A DNA stretch of 64,000 bases, from contig NZ_LMEV01000017.1 of the NCBI RefSeq assembly GCF_001426505.1, positions 1,829,093 to 1,893,092 of the forward strand, written 5' to 3'. Both the position numbers and the translations under genes were made by a program. The notes beneath the pieces are model-generated. The model saw nothing but the letters and a program-made list of their open reading frames with translations, searched no databases and was not told the origin of the DNA. Origin of the DNA: Variovorax sp. Root473 (GTDB lineage Bacteria; Pseudomonadota; Gammaproteobacteria; Burkholderiales; Burkholderiaceae_C). Position 1 is the stretch's first letter; each line of letters opens with the position of its first letter. Below are positions 17,657-26,058 of the stretch, in pieces.

Positions 17657-20600
17657 TCAATCGTAGATGACCTGTGCCTTGCCGGCATCGGCCTGCGCGG
17701 TCCAGCTTGCGAGCGCCGCATCGGTCGGGAAGAACTTGGCGCGCTCGCCCAGTTGCAGCTCGACCTGCGCCCCGCCCCGCGCCATCGACAGGCGCACGGG
17801 CAGGCCATGCACCAGGTCGCCGACTTCGGTCTGCTCGGTGCGCGCCGGAAAGTCTTTCAGGAGGCGCGCGATCTCGGGCACCTTGCCGTTGACCGCCACA
17901 CGCAGGAACTTGCCGAAGCGGCAACGCGCCGAGGCCAGGTCCCAGACCTGCTGCACCTGGAAGCGCGCCTCGAAGCCGCCGCGCGCGGGCTGCAGCTTGC
18001 CGCTCACGATGACGAGCTCGTCGTCCTTCAGCGTGTTGCGGTTGGCGTTGATGAGCGCCTCGTCGGCCGTGGCGTCGATCGACTCCGATTTGTCGTCCAG
18101 CTTGAAGATCGCCAGCCGGCCGCGCTGGCCGTTGATGACGCGGAAGTCGCTCACGATGCCGGCGATGACCTGCGGGTCGCGGCTGTCGAGCAGGTCGCCG
18201 ATCTCGCGCTTGCAGAAGCGCCGCACCTCGTGCGAGACCTCGTCGAACAGGTGGCCCGACAGGTAGAAGCCGACCGCCGTCTTCTCGAAGGTCAGGCGCT
18301 CCTTCACGCCCCACGGGGTGGCGTCGACGAGGTCGGGCTCCTGCGTGGCCGAGCCGTGTTCGCAGTCGCCGAAGATGTCGACCTGCGCCGCATTGGCCGC
18401 CGTGGCATTGGCGAACTCGAAGGCGCGGTCGACCGAGGCGATGAGCGACGCGCGGTTCTGCTGGATGGCGTCGAACGCGCCGGCCTTGATGAGCGCTTCG
18501 ACCGTGCGCTTGTTGATGCGCTGGCGGTCGATGCGCACGCAGAAGTCGTACAGGCTCTTGAACGGCCCGCCTTCTTCGCGCGCACGCACCACGGCCTCGA
18601 CCGCGAGCTGGCCCGTGCCCTTCACGGCGCCCAGGCCGTAGCGGATGATCTTGTTGGTGACCGGCTCGAAGCGGTAGTTGCCGCGATTCACGTCCGGCGG
18701 CTCGAAGGTGATGCCGAAGTTCTTCTGGGCGTCTTCGAACAAGAGCTTGAGCTTGTCCGTGTCGTCCATTTCCACGGTCATGTTGGCGCAGAAGAATTCG
18801 GCCGTGTAATGGACCTTGAGCCAGCCCGTGTGGTACGCCAGCAGCGAGTAGGCGGCGGCGTGCGACTTGTTGAAGCCGTAGCCCGCGAACTTCTCCATCA
18901 GGTCGAAGATCTCGTCGGCCTTGTCCTGCACGATGCCGTGCGTGGCCAATGCGCCCGCGCGGAACTTCTCGCGATGCTCGGCCATCTCCTCGAGCTTCTT
19001 CTTGCCCATCGCGCGGCGCAGCAAGTCGGCGCCGCCGAGCGAGTAACCGCCCAGGATCTGCGCGGTCTGCATCACCTGCTCCTGGTAGACCATGATCCCG
19101 TAGGTCTCGGAGAGCATCTCGGCGACGGCCGGGTGCGGGTACTCCACGTCTTCGCGGCCGTGCTTGCGCGCCACGAAGCTGGGAATCAGGTCCATCGGGC
19201 CCGGGCGGTACAGCGCGTTCAGCGCGATCAGGTCTTCCAGGCGCGTGGGCCGCGCATCTTTCAGCATGCCCTGCATGCCGCGGGATTCGAACTGGAACAC
19301 GGCCTCGGTCTTGCCGTCGGAGAACAGGCGGTAGGTTGCCGCGTCGTTCAGCGGGATGTTCTCGAACGCGAAGTTCTCCTGGCCCTTGTGGCGCTTCATG
19401 ATGAACTCGCGCGCGATCTCCAGGATCGTGAGCGTGGCCAGGCCCAAGAAGTCGAACTTCACGAGGCCGATGGCTTCGACGTCGTCCTTGTCGTACTGGC
19501 TCACAGCCGATTCGCTGCCGGGCTGCTGGTACAGCGGGCAGAAGTCGGTGAGCTTGCCCGGCGCGATGAGCACGCCGCCGGCGTGCATGCCGATGTTGCG
19601 GGTCATGCCTTCGAGCTTCTGCGCGAGCTCGACCAGCATGCGGACCTCTTCTTCCTTCTCGATGCGCTCCGCCAGTTGCGGTTCCATCTCGATGGCGTAG
19701 TTGTTCTTGTCGCCTTCGATCTTGGTCGCGGGCGGGTACTGCAGCGTGACCGACATGCCCGGCTTGTTCGGAATCAGCTTGCTGATGCCGTCGCAGAACA
19801 TGTAGCTCATGTCCAGCACGCGGCCCACGTCGCGGATGGCCGCGCGCGCGGCCATGGTGCCGAAGGTGGCGATCTGGCTCACGGCGTTGCGGCCGTACTT
19901 GTCCTTCACGTAGTCGATCACGCGGTCCCGGTTGCCCTGGCAGAAGTCGATGTCGAAGTCGGGCATCGAGACGCGTTCGGGATTCAGGAAACGTTCGAAC
20001 AGCAGCTTGTATTCGAGCGGGTCGAGGTCGGTGATCTTCAGCGCGTACGCCACGAGCGAGCCCGCGCCCGAGCCCCGGCCCGGGCCCACGGGGCAGCCGT
20101 TGTTCTTCGCCCACTGGATGAAGTCGCCCACGATCAGGAAGTAGCCGGGGAAGCCCATGTTCAGGATCGTGTTGATCTCGAACTCCAGGCGCTCCACGTA
20201 ACGCGGCCGCTCGGCGTCGCGCCTGGCCTCGTCGGGGTACAGGTGCTTCAGCCGCGCCTCGAGGCCCTCGAACGATTCCTGGCGGAAGAACTCGTCGATC
20301 GGCATGCGCACGCCTTCGGCGATGAAGGGCGTCGGAAAGTCGGGCAACTGCGGCTTGCCGAGCACCAGCGTGAGGTTGCAGCGCTTGGCGATCTCGACCG
20401 TGTTGGCCAGCGCGCTGGGCACGTCGGCGAACAGCGCCTGCATTTCGGCGCTCGACTTGAAGTACTGCTCCTCGGTGAACTTGCGCACGCGGCGCGGGTT
20501 GCCCAGGATTTCGCCTTCGGAAATGCACACGCGCGCTTCGTGCGCCTCGTAGTCCTGGCGTTCGGCGAACTGCACCGGGTGCGTGGCCACCACCGGCAGC

Positions 20601-21175
20601 TTCAGGCGGGCGGCGAGCTTCACGGCGGCGATCACGTGCGGCTCGTCTTCGGGGCGGCCGGCGCGTTGCAGCTCGATGTAGAAGCGGTGCGGGAACATGC
20701 CCGCGAGTTGCAGCGCCAGTTCGGCGGCGCGTTCTTCCTGGCCCTGCAGCAGCGGCTGGCCCAGCGGCCCGGCCTGTGCGCCCGACAGCGCGATCAACCC
20801 GCCCTGCAGTTCCTGCAGCCATTCGAGCTTGCAGGCTGCCTGCGACTGGCCGCGGCTCACGTTCTGTGTCCAGGCGCGGGCCAGCAGCTCCGACAGGTTG
20901 AGGTAGCCCTCCATGTTCTGCACCAGCAGAACGAGGCGGGTCAGCGCGCCGGGCTCCTTGCCCAGCCCGTCGATGAAGATTTCAGCGCCGATGACGGGCT
21001 TGACGCCCTTGCCCCGGCCCTGCTTGTAGAACTTGACCGCCCCGAACAGGTTGTTCAGGTCGGTGATGGCCAGTGCGGGCTGCTTGTCGGCAGCGGCCGC
21101 CTTGATGACTTCATCGATTCGATTCGTGCCATCGACGACGGAAAACTCGGTGTGCAGACGCAGGTGAACAAACAT
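17657..21175 (-). CDS. dnaE: DNA polymerase III alpha subunit
   Basis: A 1172-residue replicative polymerase of the DnaE1 type, normal length. An N-terminal PHP domain begins with FVHLRLHTEFSVVDG. The palm has the catalytic aspartates in MPDFDIDFCQ (about 402-410). Finger, beta-binding and C-terminal OB regions follow. The ATG has no ribosome site; TACAAT lies on the same strand only 6 bases upstream, so the transcript may be leaderless. It is divergent from trhO, with a 61-base shared promoter region. A nearly full-length open frame on the opposite strand is a GC-skew artefact. Confidence 0.98.
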   Translation of the reverse strand: MFVHLRLHTEFSVVDGTNRIDEVIKAAAADKQPALAITDLNNLFGAVKFYKQGRGKGVKPVIGAEIFIDGLGKEPGALTRLVLLVQNMEGYLNLSELLARAWTQNVSRGQSQAACKLEWLQELQGGLIALSGAQAGPLGQPLLQGQEERAAELALQLAGMFPHRFYIELQRAGRPEDEPHVIAAVKLAARLKLPVVATHPVQFAERQDYEAHEARVCISEGEILGNPRRVRKFTEEQYFKSSAEMQALFADVPSALANTVEIAKRCNLTLVLGKPQLPDFPTPFIAEGVRMPIDEFFRQESFEGLEARLKHLYPDEARRDAERPRYVERLEFEINTILNMGFPGYFLIVGDFIQWAKNNGCPVGPGRGSGAGSLVAYALKITDLDPLEYKLLFERFLNPERVSMPDFDIDFCQGNRDRVIDYVKDKYGRNAVSQIATFGTMAARAAIRDVGRVLDMSYMFCDGISKLIPNKPGMSVTLQYPPATKIEGDKNNYAIEMEPQLAERIEKEEEVRMLVELAQKLEGMTRNIGMHAGGVLIAPGKLTDFCPLYQQPGSESAVSQYDKDDVEAIGLVKFDFLGLATLTILEIAREFIMKRHKGQENFAFENIPLNDAATYRLFSDGKTEAVFQFESRGMQGMLKDARPTRLEDLIALNALYRPGPMDLIPSFVARKHGREDVEYPHPAVAEMLSETYGIMVYQEQVMQTAQILGGYSLGGADLLRRAMGKKKLEEMAEHREKFRAGALATHGIVQDKADEIFDLMEKFAGYGFNKSHAAAYSLLAYHTGWLKVHYTAEFFCANMTVEMDDTDKLKLLFEDAQKNFGITFEPPDVNRGNYRFEPVTNKIIRYGLGAVKGTGQLAVEAVVRAREEGGPFKSLYDFCVRIDRQRINKRTVEALIKAGAFDAIQQNRASLIASVDRAFEFANATAANAAQVDIFGDCEHGSATQEPDLVDATPWGVKERLTFEKTAVGFYLSGHLFDEVSHEVRRFCKREIGDLLDSRDPQVIAGIVSDFRVINGQRGRLAIFKLDDKSESIDATADEALINANRNTLKDDELVIVSGKLQPARGGFEARFQVQQVWDLASARCRFGKFLRVAVNGKVPEIARLLKDFPARTEQTEVGDLVHGLPVRLSMARGGAQVELQLGERAKFFPTDAALASWTAQADAGKAQVIYD

Positions 21176-21181
21176 CCGTCG

Positions 21182-21236
21182 ATTGTAGGAAGCCGCCCCC
21201 CACGATGTGGTGTGCCAATCCCTACAATCCCGCCCC
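21182..21236. promoter_or_regulatory. Divergent dnaE/trhO promoter region with two TACAAT boxes
   Basis: On the minus strand TACAAT (21187-21182) is followed by 6 bases and the dnaE ATG. On the plus strand TACAAT (21223-21228) is followed by 8 bases and the trhO GTG. Neither gene has a Shine-Dalgarno sequence. If these are -10 boxes, both transcripts would start at or within a base or two of the start codon. No good -35 elements are visible, which is common in this GC-rich group. Confidence 0.55.
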
Positions 21237-22022
21237 GTGCAAGAGATTTTGAATATCGCCGCCTACAAGTTCGTGGGCATCAACGACAGCCCCGTGCTGC
21301 GCGAGACCCTGCGCGAGCGCGCGCAGGCCCTGGGCCTGATGGGCACGATCCTGCTGGCGCCCGAAGGTATCAACCTGTTTCTGGCCGGGACGGCGCAGGC
21401 CATCCACGCCTTCCTGGCCGACCTGCGCGCCGACGCGCGCTTTGCCGACCTCGAAACCAAGGAAAGCTGGTCGGCCACGCAGCCCTTCCGGCGCATGCTG
21501 GTGAAGCTCAAGCGCGAGATCATCCGCATGGACCACCCGGCGATCCAGCCCGCCGCCGGCCGCGCGCCCGGTGTGGACGCGCCCACGCTCAAGCGCTGGC
21601 TCGACCAGGGCCACGACGACGAGGGCCGCGAGGTCGTGATGCTCGACACGCGCAACGACTTCGAGGTCGACGAAGGCACCTTCGACGGCGCGATCGACTG
21701 GCGCATCACCAAGTTCACCGAGTTTCCGCCCGCATTGAAGGCGCACCGCGCCGACTTCGAGGGCAAGACGGTGGTGAGCTTCTGTACCGGCGGCATCCGC
21801 TGCGAGAAGGCCGCCATCCTCATGCGCGAGGAAGGCGTGGAACACGTGCTGCAGCTCGAAGGCGGCATCCTCAAGTACTTCGAGGACGTCGGCGGCGCGC
21901 ACTATCACGGCGACTGTTTCGTGTTCGACGGTCGCAGGGCCCTGGCCCCCGACCTCAGCGCGCGCGCATCGGACGCCAGCGCCCGGGCCTCGGAAGACCC
22001 GGACATCGGCATCAAGCAATAA
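21237..22022 (+). CDS. trhO: tRNA uridine(34) hydroxylase, rhodanese domain
   Basis: A 261-residue protein of the TrhO (YceA) family, which uses O2 to make 5-hydroxyuridine at tRNA position 34. An N-terminal acylphosphatase-like domain (about 1-95, EILNIAAYKFV...LLAPEGINLFLAG) precedes a rhodanese domain with the conserved C183 in SFCTGGIRCEKA. The GTG start at 21237 is preferred because a TACAAT box lies 8 bases before it; another GTG at 21207 would place that box inside the gene. The stop codon lies within a 7-base tandem repeat, so the tail after residue ~235 is probably variable. Confidence 0.92.
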   Translation: MQEILNIAAYKFVGINDSPVLRETLRERAQALGLMGTILLAPEGINLFLAGTAQAIHAFLADLRADARFADLETKESWSATQPFRRMLVKLKREIIRMDHPAIQPAAGRAPGVDAPTLKRWLDQGHDDEGREVVMLDTRNDFEVDEGTFDGAIDWRITKFTEFPPALKAHRADFEGKTVVSFCTGGIRCEKAAILMREEGVEHVLQLEGGILKYFEDVGGAHYHGDCFVFDGRRALAPDLSARASDASARASEDPDIGIKQ

Positions 22023-22041
22023 GCAATAAGCAATAAGCAAG
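22014..22041. repeat. 7-bp tandem repeat (AAGCAAT) across the trhO stop codon
   Basis: Three perfect copies of AAGCAAT (22014-22034) and a fourth with a final G (22035-22041) run head to tail. The TAA stop of trhO (22020-22022) sits at the junction of the first two copies. Each copy restores a stop in one frame, so copy-number change would barely alter the protein. The repeat lies between two convergent genes. Confidence 0.9.
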
Positions 22042-22051
22042 GCGTTTGGGT

Positions 22052-22975
22052 TCAGACCGGCGTCGTGCCCGTATCGGGCTCGCGCACACCGAAGGGCTTG
22101 CCCGGCAGCGGAATGAATTCGGTCTCGCCGGGCACGTGGCCCATGCGCTGCGCGGCCCAGTCGGCGCCGGCTTCGAGGATGCGCTCGCGCCGGCTCGAGA
22201 CGAAATTCCAGGTGATGTAGCGCGGGCCGTCCAGCGGCTCGCCGCCGATCACCATCAGGCGCACCGCCGTGTCGGCCGTGAACACCGCGCCCTGCCCGTC
22301 GGGCAGCACCGCCATCGTGTGGGCGGGCGCGGGCTCGCCGTTCACGCGCGCATCGGCGTCCACCATGTAGACCGCCAGTTCAGGAGCCAGCGCGGGCAGC
22401 TCGAAGCGGCCGCCGGCCGGCAGCGCGATGTCCAGGTAGACCGTCTGCGCCAGCGTCTTCACCGGCGAACGCACGCCGAAGGCTTCGCCCACCAGCACGC
22501 GCACCAGCACACCCTGCACCGTCAGTTCGGGAATGGCGTCGGCCGGCGTGTGCTCGAAGCTGGGTTCGACCTCTTCGTGCGCCTGCGGCAGCGCGGCCCA
22601 CAGCTGCAGGCCGTGGTTCACGAAAGTGTCGACCAGCAGGCGCTCGGGCTTGCGCTCGGAGTGCACGATGCCGCGCCCCGCCGTCATCCAGTTGATGGCG
22701 CCGGGCAGGATTTCCTGCACGCTGCCGAGGCTGTCGCGGTGCATCATCGCGCCCTCGAACAGGTAGGTGACCGTCGACAGGCCGATGTGCGGATGCGGCC
22801 GCACGTCGTGCGCGTTGCCGGGCTGCTCGGTGGCCGGGCCGAAGTGGTCGAAGAACACGAAGGGGCCAACCGAGCGGCGCTGCGCCGCCGGCAGCACGCG
22901 CCGCACATTGAAGCCCCCGCCCAGGTCCTTGTCGTGGGGTCGCAGCAATTGGATTTCGGGGATGGTGTCGGTCAT
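22052..22975 (-). CDS. Pirin family protein (cupin)
   Basis: A 307-residue bicupin pirin. The metal-binding residues of the N-terminal cupin are visible as H61 and H63 (RPHPHIGLST), H105 and E107 (IVHSERKP). Bacterial pirins bind Fe and some have quercetin dioxygenase activity; the physiological substrate is usually unknown. The start MTDTIPEIQ at 22975 has a clear AGGAGA site. It is convergent with trhO. Together with the downstream-facing WrbA-like, DoxX and second pirin genes it forms a cassette that suggests handling of quinones or electrophiles. Confidence 0.9.
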   Translation of the reverse strand: MTDTIPEIQLLRPHDKDLGGGFNVRRVLPAAQRRSVGPFVFFDHFGPATEQPGNAHDVRPHPHIGLSTVTYLFEGAMMHRDSLGSVQEILPGAINWMTAGRGIVHSERKPERLLVDTFVNHGLQLWAALPQAHEEVEPSFEHTPADAIPELTVQGVLVRVLVGEAFGVRSPVKTLAQTVYLDIALPAGGRFELPALAPELAVYMVDADARVNGEPAPAHTMAVLPDGQGAVFTADTAVRLMVIGGEPLDGPRYITWNFVSSRRERILEAGADWAAQRMGHVPGETEFIPLPGKPFGVREPDTGTTPV

Positions 22976-23009
22976 CGTGTTCTCCTGAGGGCGAGGTTCG
23001 GTGGGGACG

Positions 23010-23561
23010 TTATGCGCGCGATCTTGCCACTGCCCCCACGCGTTCGCCGAAGGCACGTGCCGTCTCCAGATCGCCCTTGGGCATCTCGGCCGGGCTGGCG
23101 TCCGAAGGCGATTGCGTGAGCAGGCCGCCGTAGCCGCCGACGTAGTTCATGGCATCGCGCGTGGCCGCCTTGTTGTTGGTGGGCAGGATGCCCATGCTGA
23201 CCCAGAGGCCGCTGTGCTGCATCGCCAGCGTCCACAGGTAGGTCATGGTCGTGACCTTGTCGCCGTTCATCGTGGCGCTGTTGGTGAAGCCGGCGAAGAG
23301 CTTGTCTTTCCAGCCTTGCGTGTACCAGACCTTGGACGACGCGTCGGCGAATTTCTTGAACTGCCAGCTCACGCCGCCCATGTAGGTCGGCGAACCGAAG
23401 ATGATCGCGTCGGCCGCGGCCAGCGTCTCCCAGCCACCGGCCGGCAGGTTGCCGTCGGCGTCGATGGCGAGCAGCTGTGCGCCCGCCCCGTCGGCCACGG
23501 CCTGGGCCACGCGCTGGGTGTGGCCGTAGCCGGAATGGAAGACAACGACGATGTTTGCCAT
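23010..23561 (-). CDS. WrbA-like flavodoxin-fold NAD(P)H:quinone reductase
   Basis: A 183-residue flavodoxin-like protein. The FMN phosphate loop HSGYGHTQRVA is near the N-terminus, and IIFGSPTYMGGVSWQFKKF and MGGY-like YVGGYGGL segments match the WrbA/NAD(P)H:quinone oxidoreductase family. Such enzymes reduce quinones by two electrons. It lies 78 bases after the DoxX gene in the same direction, with a 9-bp hairpin between, and 34 bases before the pirin gene. Confidence 0.88.
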   Translation of the reverse strand: MANIVVVFHSGYGHTQRVAQAVADGAGAQLLAIDADGNLPAGGWETLAAADAIIFGSPTYMGGVSWQFKKFADASSKVWYTQGWKDKLFAGFTNSATMNGDKVTTMTYLWTLAMQHSGLWVSMGILPTNNKAATRDAMNYVGGYGGLLTQSPSDASPAEMPKGDLETARAFGERVGAVARSRA

Positions 23562-23596
23562 GAAACGGATTTCCTCAAAGAAGCGATGAAGTCAGA

Positions 23597-23625
23597 AGGC
23601 CGCGCCCACGAGGTGTGCGCGGCCT
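23597..23625 (-). terminator. Hairpin between doxX and the wrbA-like gene
   Basis: A perfect 9-bp stem (AGGCCGCGC / GCGCGGCCT, 11-base loop) lies 15 bases beyond the DoxX stop on the minus strand. A short pyrimidine stretch but no U-run follows. It may attenuate readthrough into the wrbA-like gene or protect the upstream message. Confidence 0.45.
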
Positions 23626-23639
23626 GAGGGGAAGCAAGC

Positions 23640-24065
23640 TTACTTTTTATCGATGCTGAAACGGCCGGCGCCGAAGGCGGCGAAGGCGAGCAGACCACCG
23701 GCGATGGCGATGTTCTTGAAGAACATCAGCTGGTTCACGAAGGCCTTGTCGGCGGGCATGCCCCAGTAGTTGTGGAACATCACGGCCGCGGCCACGGTGA
23801 AGATCGCCAGCACGATGGCCGACAGGCGCGTCTTGAAGCCGACCAGCAGCAGCAGGCCGAGCCCCAATTCCACAACGATCGCGATCACCGCCGCGACCTG
23901 CGGCAGCGGTGCGCCCACCGAGGAGATGTACCCCACGGTGCCGGCAAAGCCGGTGAACTTGCCGAAGCCGGCCGGCACGAACAGCAGCGCGATCAGCACG
24001 CGTCCGATGAGTGCCAGCGTGTCCTGGGCGGCGTTGTGGGCGGTGGTTGTGGTGGTAATGGCCAT
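23640..24065 (-). CDS. DoxX family inner-membrane protein
   Basis: A 141-residue protein with four predicted membrane helices (about 17-37, 52-76, 80-100, 112-130). The LIGRVLIALLFVPAGFGKFTGF opening and the LGLLLLVGFKTRLSA segment are typical of DoxX/SURF4. Family members in other bacteria act with redox enzymes in oxidative stress. The start MAITTTTTAH at 24065 has a GAGGAG site. It stands 55 bases after the second pirin gene, same direction. Confidence 0.9.
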   Translation of the reverse strand: MAITTTTTAHNAAQDTLALIGRVLIALLFVPAGFGKFTGFAGTVGYISSVGAPLPQVAAVIAIVVELGLGLLLLVGFKTRLSAIVLAIFTVAAAVMFHNYWGMPADKAFVNQLMFFKNIAIAGGLLAFAAFGAGRFSIDKK

Positions 24066-24120
24066 GGTGAAACTCCTCGTTGGTTGTTGAAGCGAAAGGA
24101 ACAAAGAAAAAGGCGCCGTC

Positions 24121-24822
24121 TCAGGCGGCCAGGTCGAACACCAGCACTTCGGCATCGGTGCCGGCGCCGAGCGTGAGTTGCGATTCGCCTTCGAGCATCG
24201 CGGCGTCGCCGCCCGACAGCTTCTGGCCGTTGACGTCGAGCTCGCCGCGCACCAGGTGCACGTAGCTCTTGCGGCTCGGATCGAGCGCCAGGCTCGCGGT
24301 TTCCTCACCGTCGAACAGGCCGGCGAACAGGCTCGCATCGGCATTCACCGTGACCGAGCCGTCGCGGCCGTCGGGCGAGGCCACGAGGCGCAGGGTGCCG
24401 CGCTTGTCGGCGTCGCTGAACTGCTTCTGCTCGTAGCCGGGGGCGATGCCGCGCTCCTTGGGCTCGATCCAGATCTGCAGGAAGTGCGTGGTCTGGTCGG
24501 CCTTGTGGTTGAACTCGCTGTGCATCACGCCACGGCCGGCGCTCATGCGTTGCACGTCGCCCGGCGGAATGGATTCGATGTTGCCCATGCTGTCCTTGTG
24601 CGCGAGTTCGCCCGAGAGCACGTAGCTGATGATCTCCATGTCCCGGTGGCCGTGGGTGCCGAAGCCGGCGCCCGCCGCCACGCGGTCTTCGTTGATCACC
24701 CGCAGGTTGCCGAAGCCCATGTAGGCCGGATCGTAGTACCCCGCGAAGGAAAAGCTGTGGAACGAGCGCAGCCAGCCATGGTCGGCATAACCACGTTCCT
24801 GTGATTTGCGTACTTTCAACAT
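24121..24822 (-). CDS. Pirin family protein, YhhW-like quercetinase
   Basis: A 233-residue pirin whose metal ligands fall at H57, H59, H101 and E103, the same numbering as E. coli YhhW, which has quercetin 2,3-dioxygenase activity. The N-terminus MLKVRKSQERGYADHGWL is also YhhW-like. It is the first gene of the minus-strand cassette pirin-doxX-wrbA-pirin and diverges from the LysR regulator gene; the shared 163-base region contains a 25-bp palindrome next to the regulator. Confidence 0.93.
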   Translation of the reverse strand: MLKVRKSQERGYADHGWLRSFHSFSFAGYYDPAYMGFGNLRVINEDRVAAGAGFGTHGHRDMEIISYVLSGELAHKDSMGNIESIPPGDVQRMSAGRGVMHSEFNHKADQTTHFLQIWIEPKERGIAPGYEQKQFSDADKRGTLRLVASPDGRDGSVTVNADASLFAGLFDGEETASLALDPSRKSYVHLVRGELDVNGQKLSGGDAAMLEGESQLTLGAGTDAEVLVFDLAA

Positions 24823-24949
24823 ATCGAACTCCTTGCTGCCCCACCCGGTTCGGGCGCCGGGGCTTTCGTCATGGGCCGCGCCGGATGCGCAGCGGATGAG
24901 AAGAATTCTGGACCTCCATCCCCCTCTGAAAGACGCCCGGTTTTGATGG

Positions 24950-24974
24950 CATCATTCAAATTATTTGAATGATG
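24950..24974. promoter_or_regulatory. 25-bp perfect palindrome, probable LysR-type operator
   Basis: CATCATTCAAA, a TTA centre and TTTGAATGATG form a perfect 11-bp inverted repeat. Inside it the T-N11-A pattern of LysR-type binding sites is met (TTCAA-N5-TTGAA). It lies 11 bases before the GTG start of the LysR gene and touches its GGAG ribosome site (24973-24976), so it probably serves autorepression as well as control of the divergent pirin gene 128 bases away. Confidence 0.8.
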
Positions 24975-24985
24975 GAGCCCACCCC

Positions 24986-25939
24986 GTGACGAGCGCCCGA
25001 GACGTCCTCACCCCCGACGCGCTGGCCATGCTGCAGACGGTGGCCACCACCGGCAGCTTCGCCGCCGCCGCGCGCACACTGGGCCTCGTGCCCAGCGCAC
25101 TGAGCTACCGCGTGCGGCAGATCGAAGACGCGCTCGACGTGCTGCTGTTCGACCGCAGCGCGCGCCAGGCCCGCCTCACCGAGGCCGGCGCCGAACTGCT
25201 GCGCGAGGCCGCGCGCCTGCTCGGCGAGATCGACGCCGTGGCCAACCGCGTGAAGCGCGTGGCCACCGGCTGGGAGCCGATGCTGACGATTGCGGTCGAC
25301 AGCGTGATCGCGCGCGATCCGCTGCTCGACCTGTGCACCGCCTTCTTCGCGCTCGACCCGCCCACGCGCCTGAAGCTGCGCGACGAAACGCTGCTCGGCA
25401 CCATCGAGGCGTTGACCAGCGGCGAGGCCGACCTGGCCATCGGCGCGGTGCTCGATGCCGCGAGCCTGGCCTTCACCGCCACCGGCATCCGCAGCCGCCT
25501 GATCGGCGAACTGCGCTTCGTGTTCGCCGTGGCGCCGCACCACCCGCTCGCGCGGCTGCCGCAGCCGATCAGCGACGCGGTGCTGCGCCAGCACCGCGCG
25601 GTGGCCGCGGCCGACTCGGTGCGCAGCGGGCCGAGCATGACCGTGAACCTCGTCGGCGGGCAGGACGTGCTCACCGTGCCCAGCATGCAGGCCAAGATCG
25701 CCGCGCAGCTGCACGGCCTGGGCGGCGGTTTTTTGCCCGAGCCGATGGCGCGGCCCTACATCGAAGCCGGCCACCTCGTCGAGTTGCAGACCGAACGCCA
25801 GCCGCCACTGGGCACCATGCACTGCGCGTGGCGCGTGCGCAGCGCGGGCAAGCCGGGGCGCGCGCTCGAATGGTGGCTCGCGCAGTTCGAGCACGAGGGC
25901 ACGCGCAAGGCGCTGCTCGAACGGCATCGGGGCCGTTGA
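24986..25939 (+). CDS. LysR-family transcriptional regulator of the pirin/DoxX cassette
   Basis: A 317-residue LysR regulator. The winged HTH is at about 5-65 (LAMLQTVATTGSFAAAARTLGLVPSAL), followed by a linker helix and a type-2 periplasmic-binding-like effector domain. The GTG at 24986 is chosen because GGAG stands 9 bases before it; an upstream TTG in frame lies within the palindrome. Divergent position relative to the pirin-DoxX-WrbA genes suggests it activates them in response to a quinone-like or phenolic compound; the inducer is inferred only. Confidence 0.92.
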   Translation: MTSARDVLTPDALAMLQTVATTGSFAAAARTLGLVPSALSYRVRQIEDALDVLLFDRSARQARLTEAGAELLREAARLLGEIDAVANRVKRVATGWEPMLTIAVDSVIARDPLLDLCTAFFALDPPTRLKLRDETLLGTIEALTSGEADLAIGAVLDAASLAFTATGIRSRLIGELRFVFAVAPHHPLARLPQPISDAVLRQHRAVAAADSVRSGPSMTVNLVGGQDVLTVPSMQAKIAAQLHGLGGGFLPEPMARPYIEAGHLVELQTERQPPLGTMHCAWRVRSAGKPGRALEWWLAQFEHEGTRKALLERHRGR

Positions 25940-26058
25940 ACGCCAGGCGAAACGTCGGGCCTCCTAAGGGTCGCCCCCAGCCCGGCGGCGTGCGCAGACC
26001 GGGTTAGAGTCTGTACGGCCTCCTCAGTCATCACCCTGTCAAAAGAAAAGAGTCCGCC

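Noticed and set aside
17582..22036. A 1484-codon open frame on the plus strand opposite dnaE
   Set aside because: It is antisense to the clearly conserved dnaE and its composition (Val/Leu/Arg/His/Ala-rich, no motifs) is what a GC-rich gene gives on its complement.
22014..22041. Heptamer repeat as a CRISPR or attachment site
   Set aside because: There are no spacers and no integrase or mobile genes nearby; it is a simple tandem repeat.
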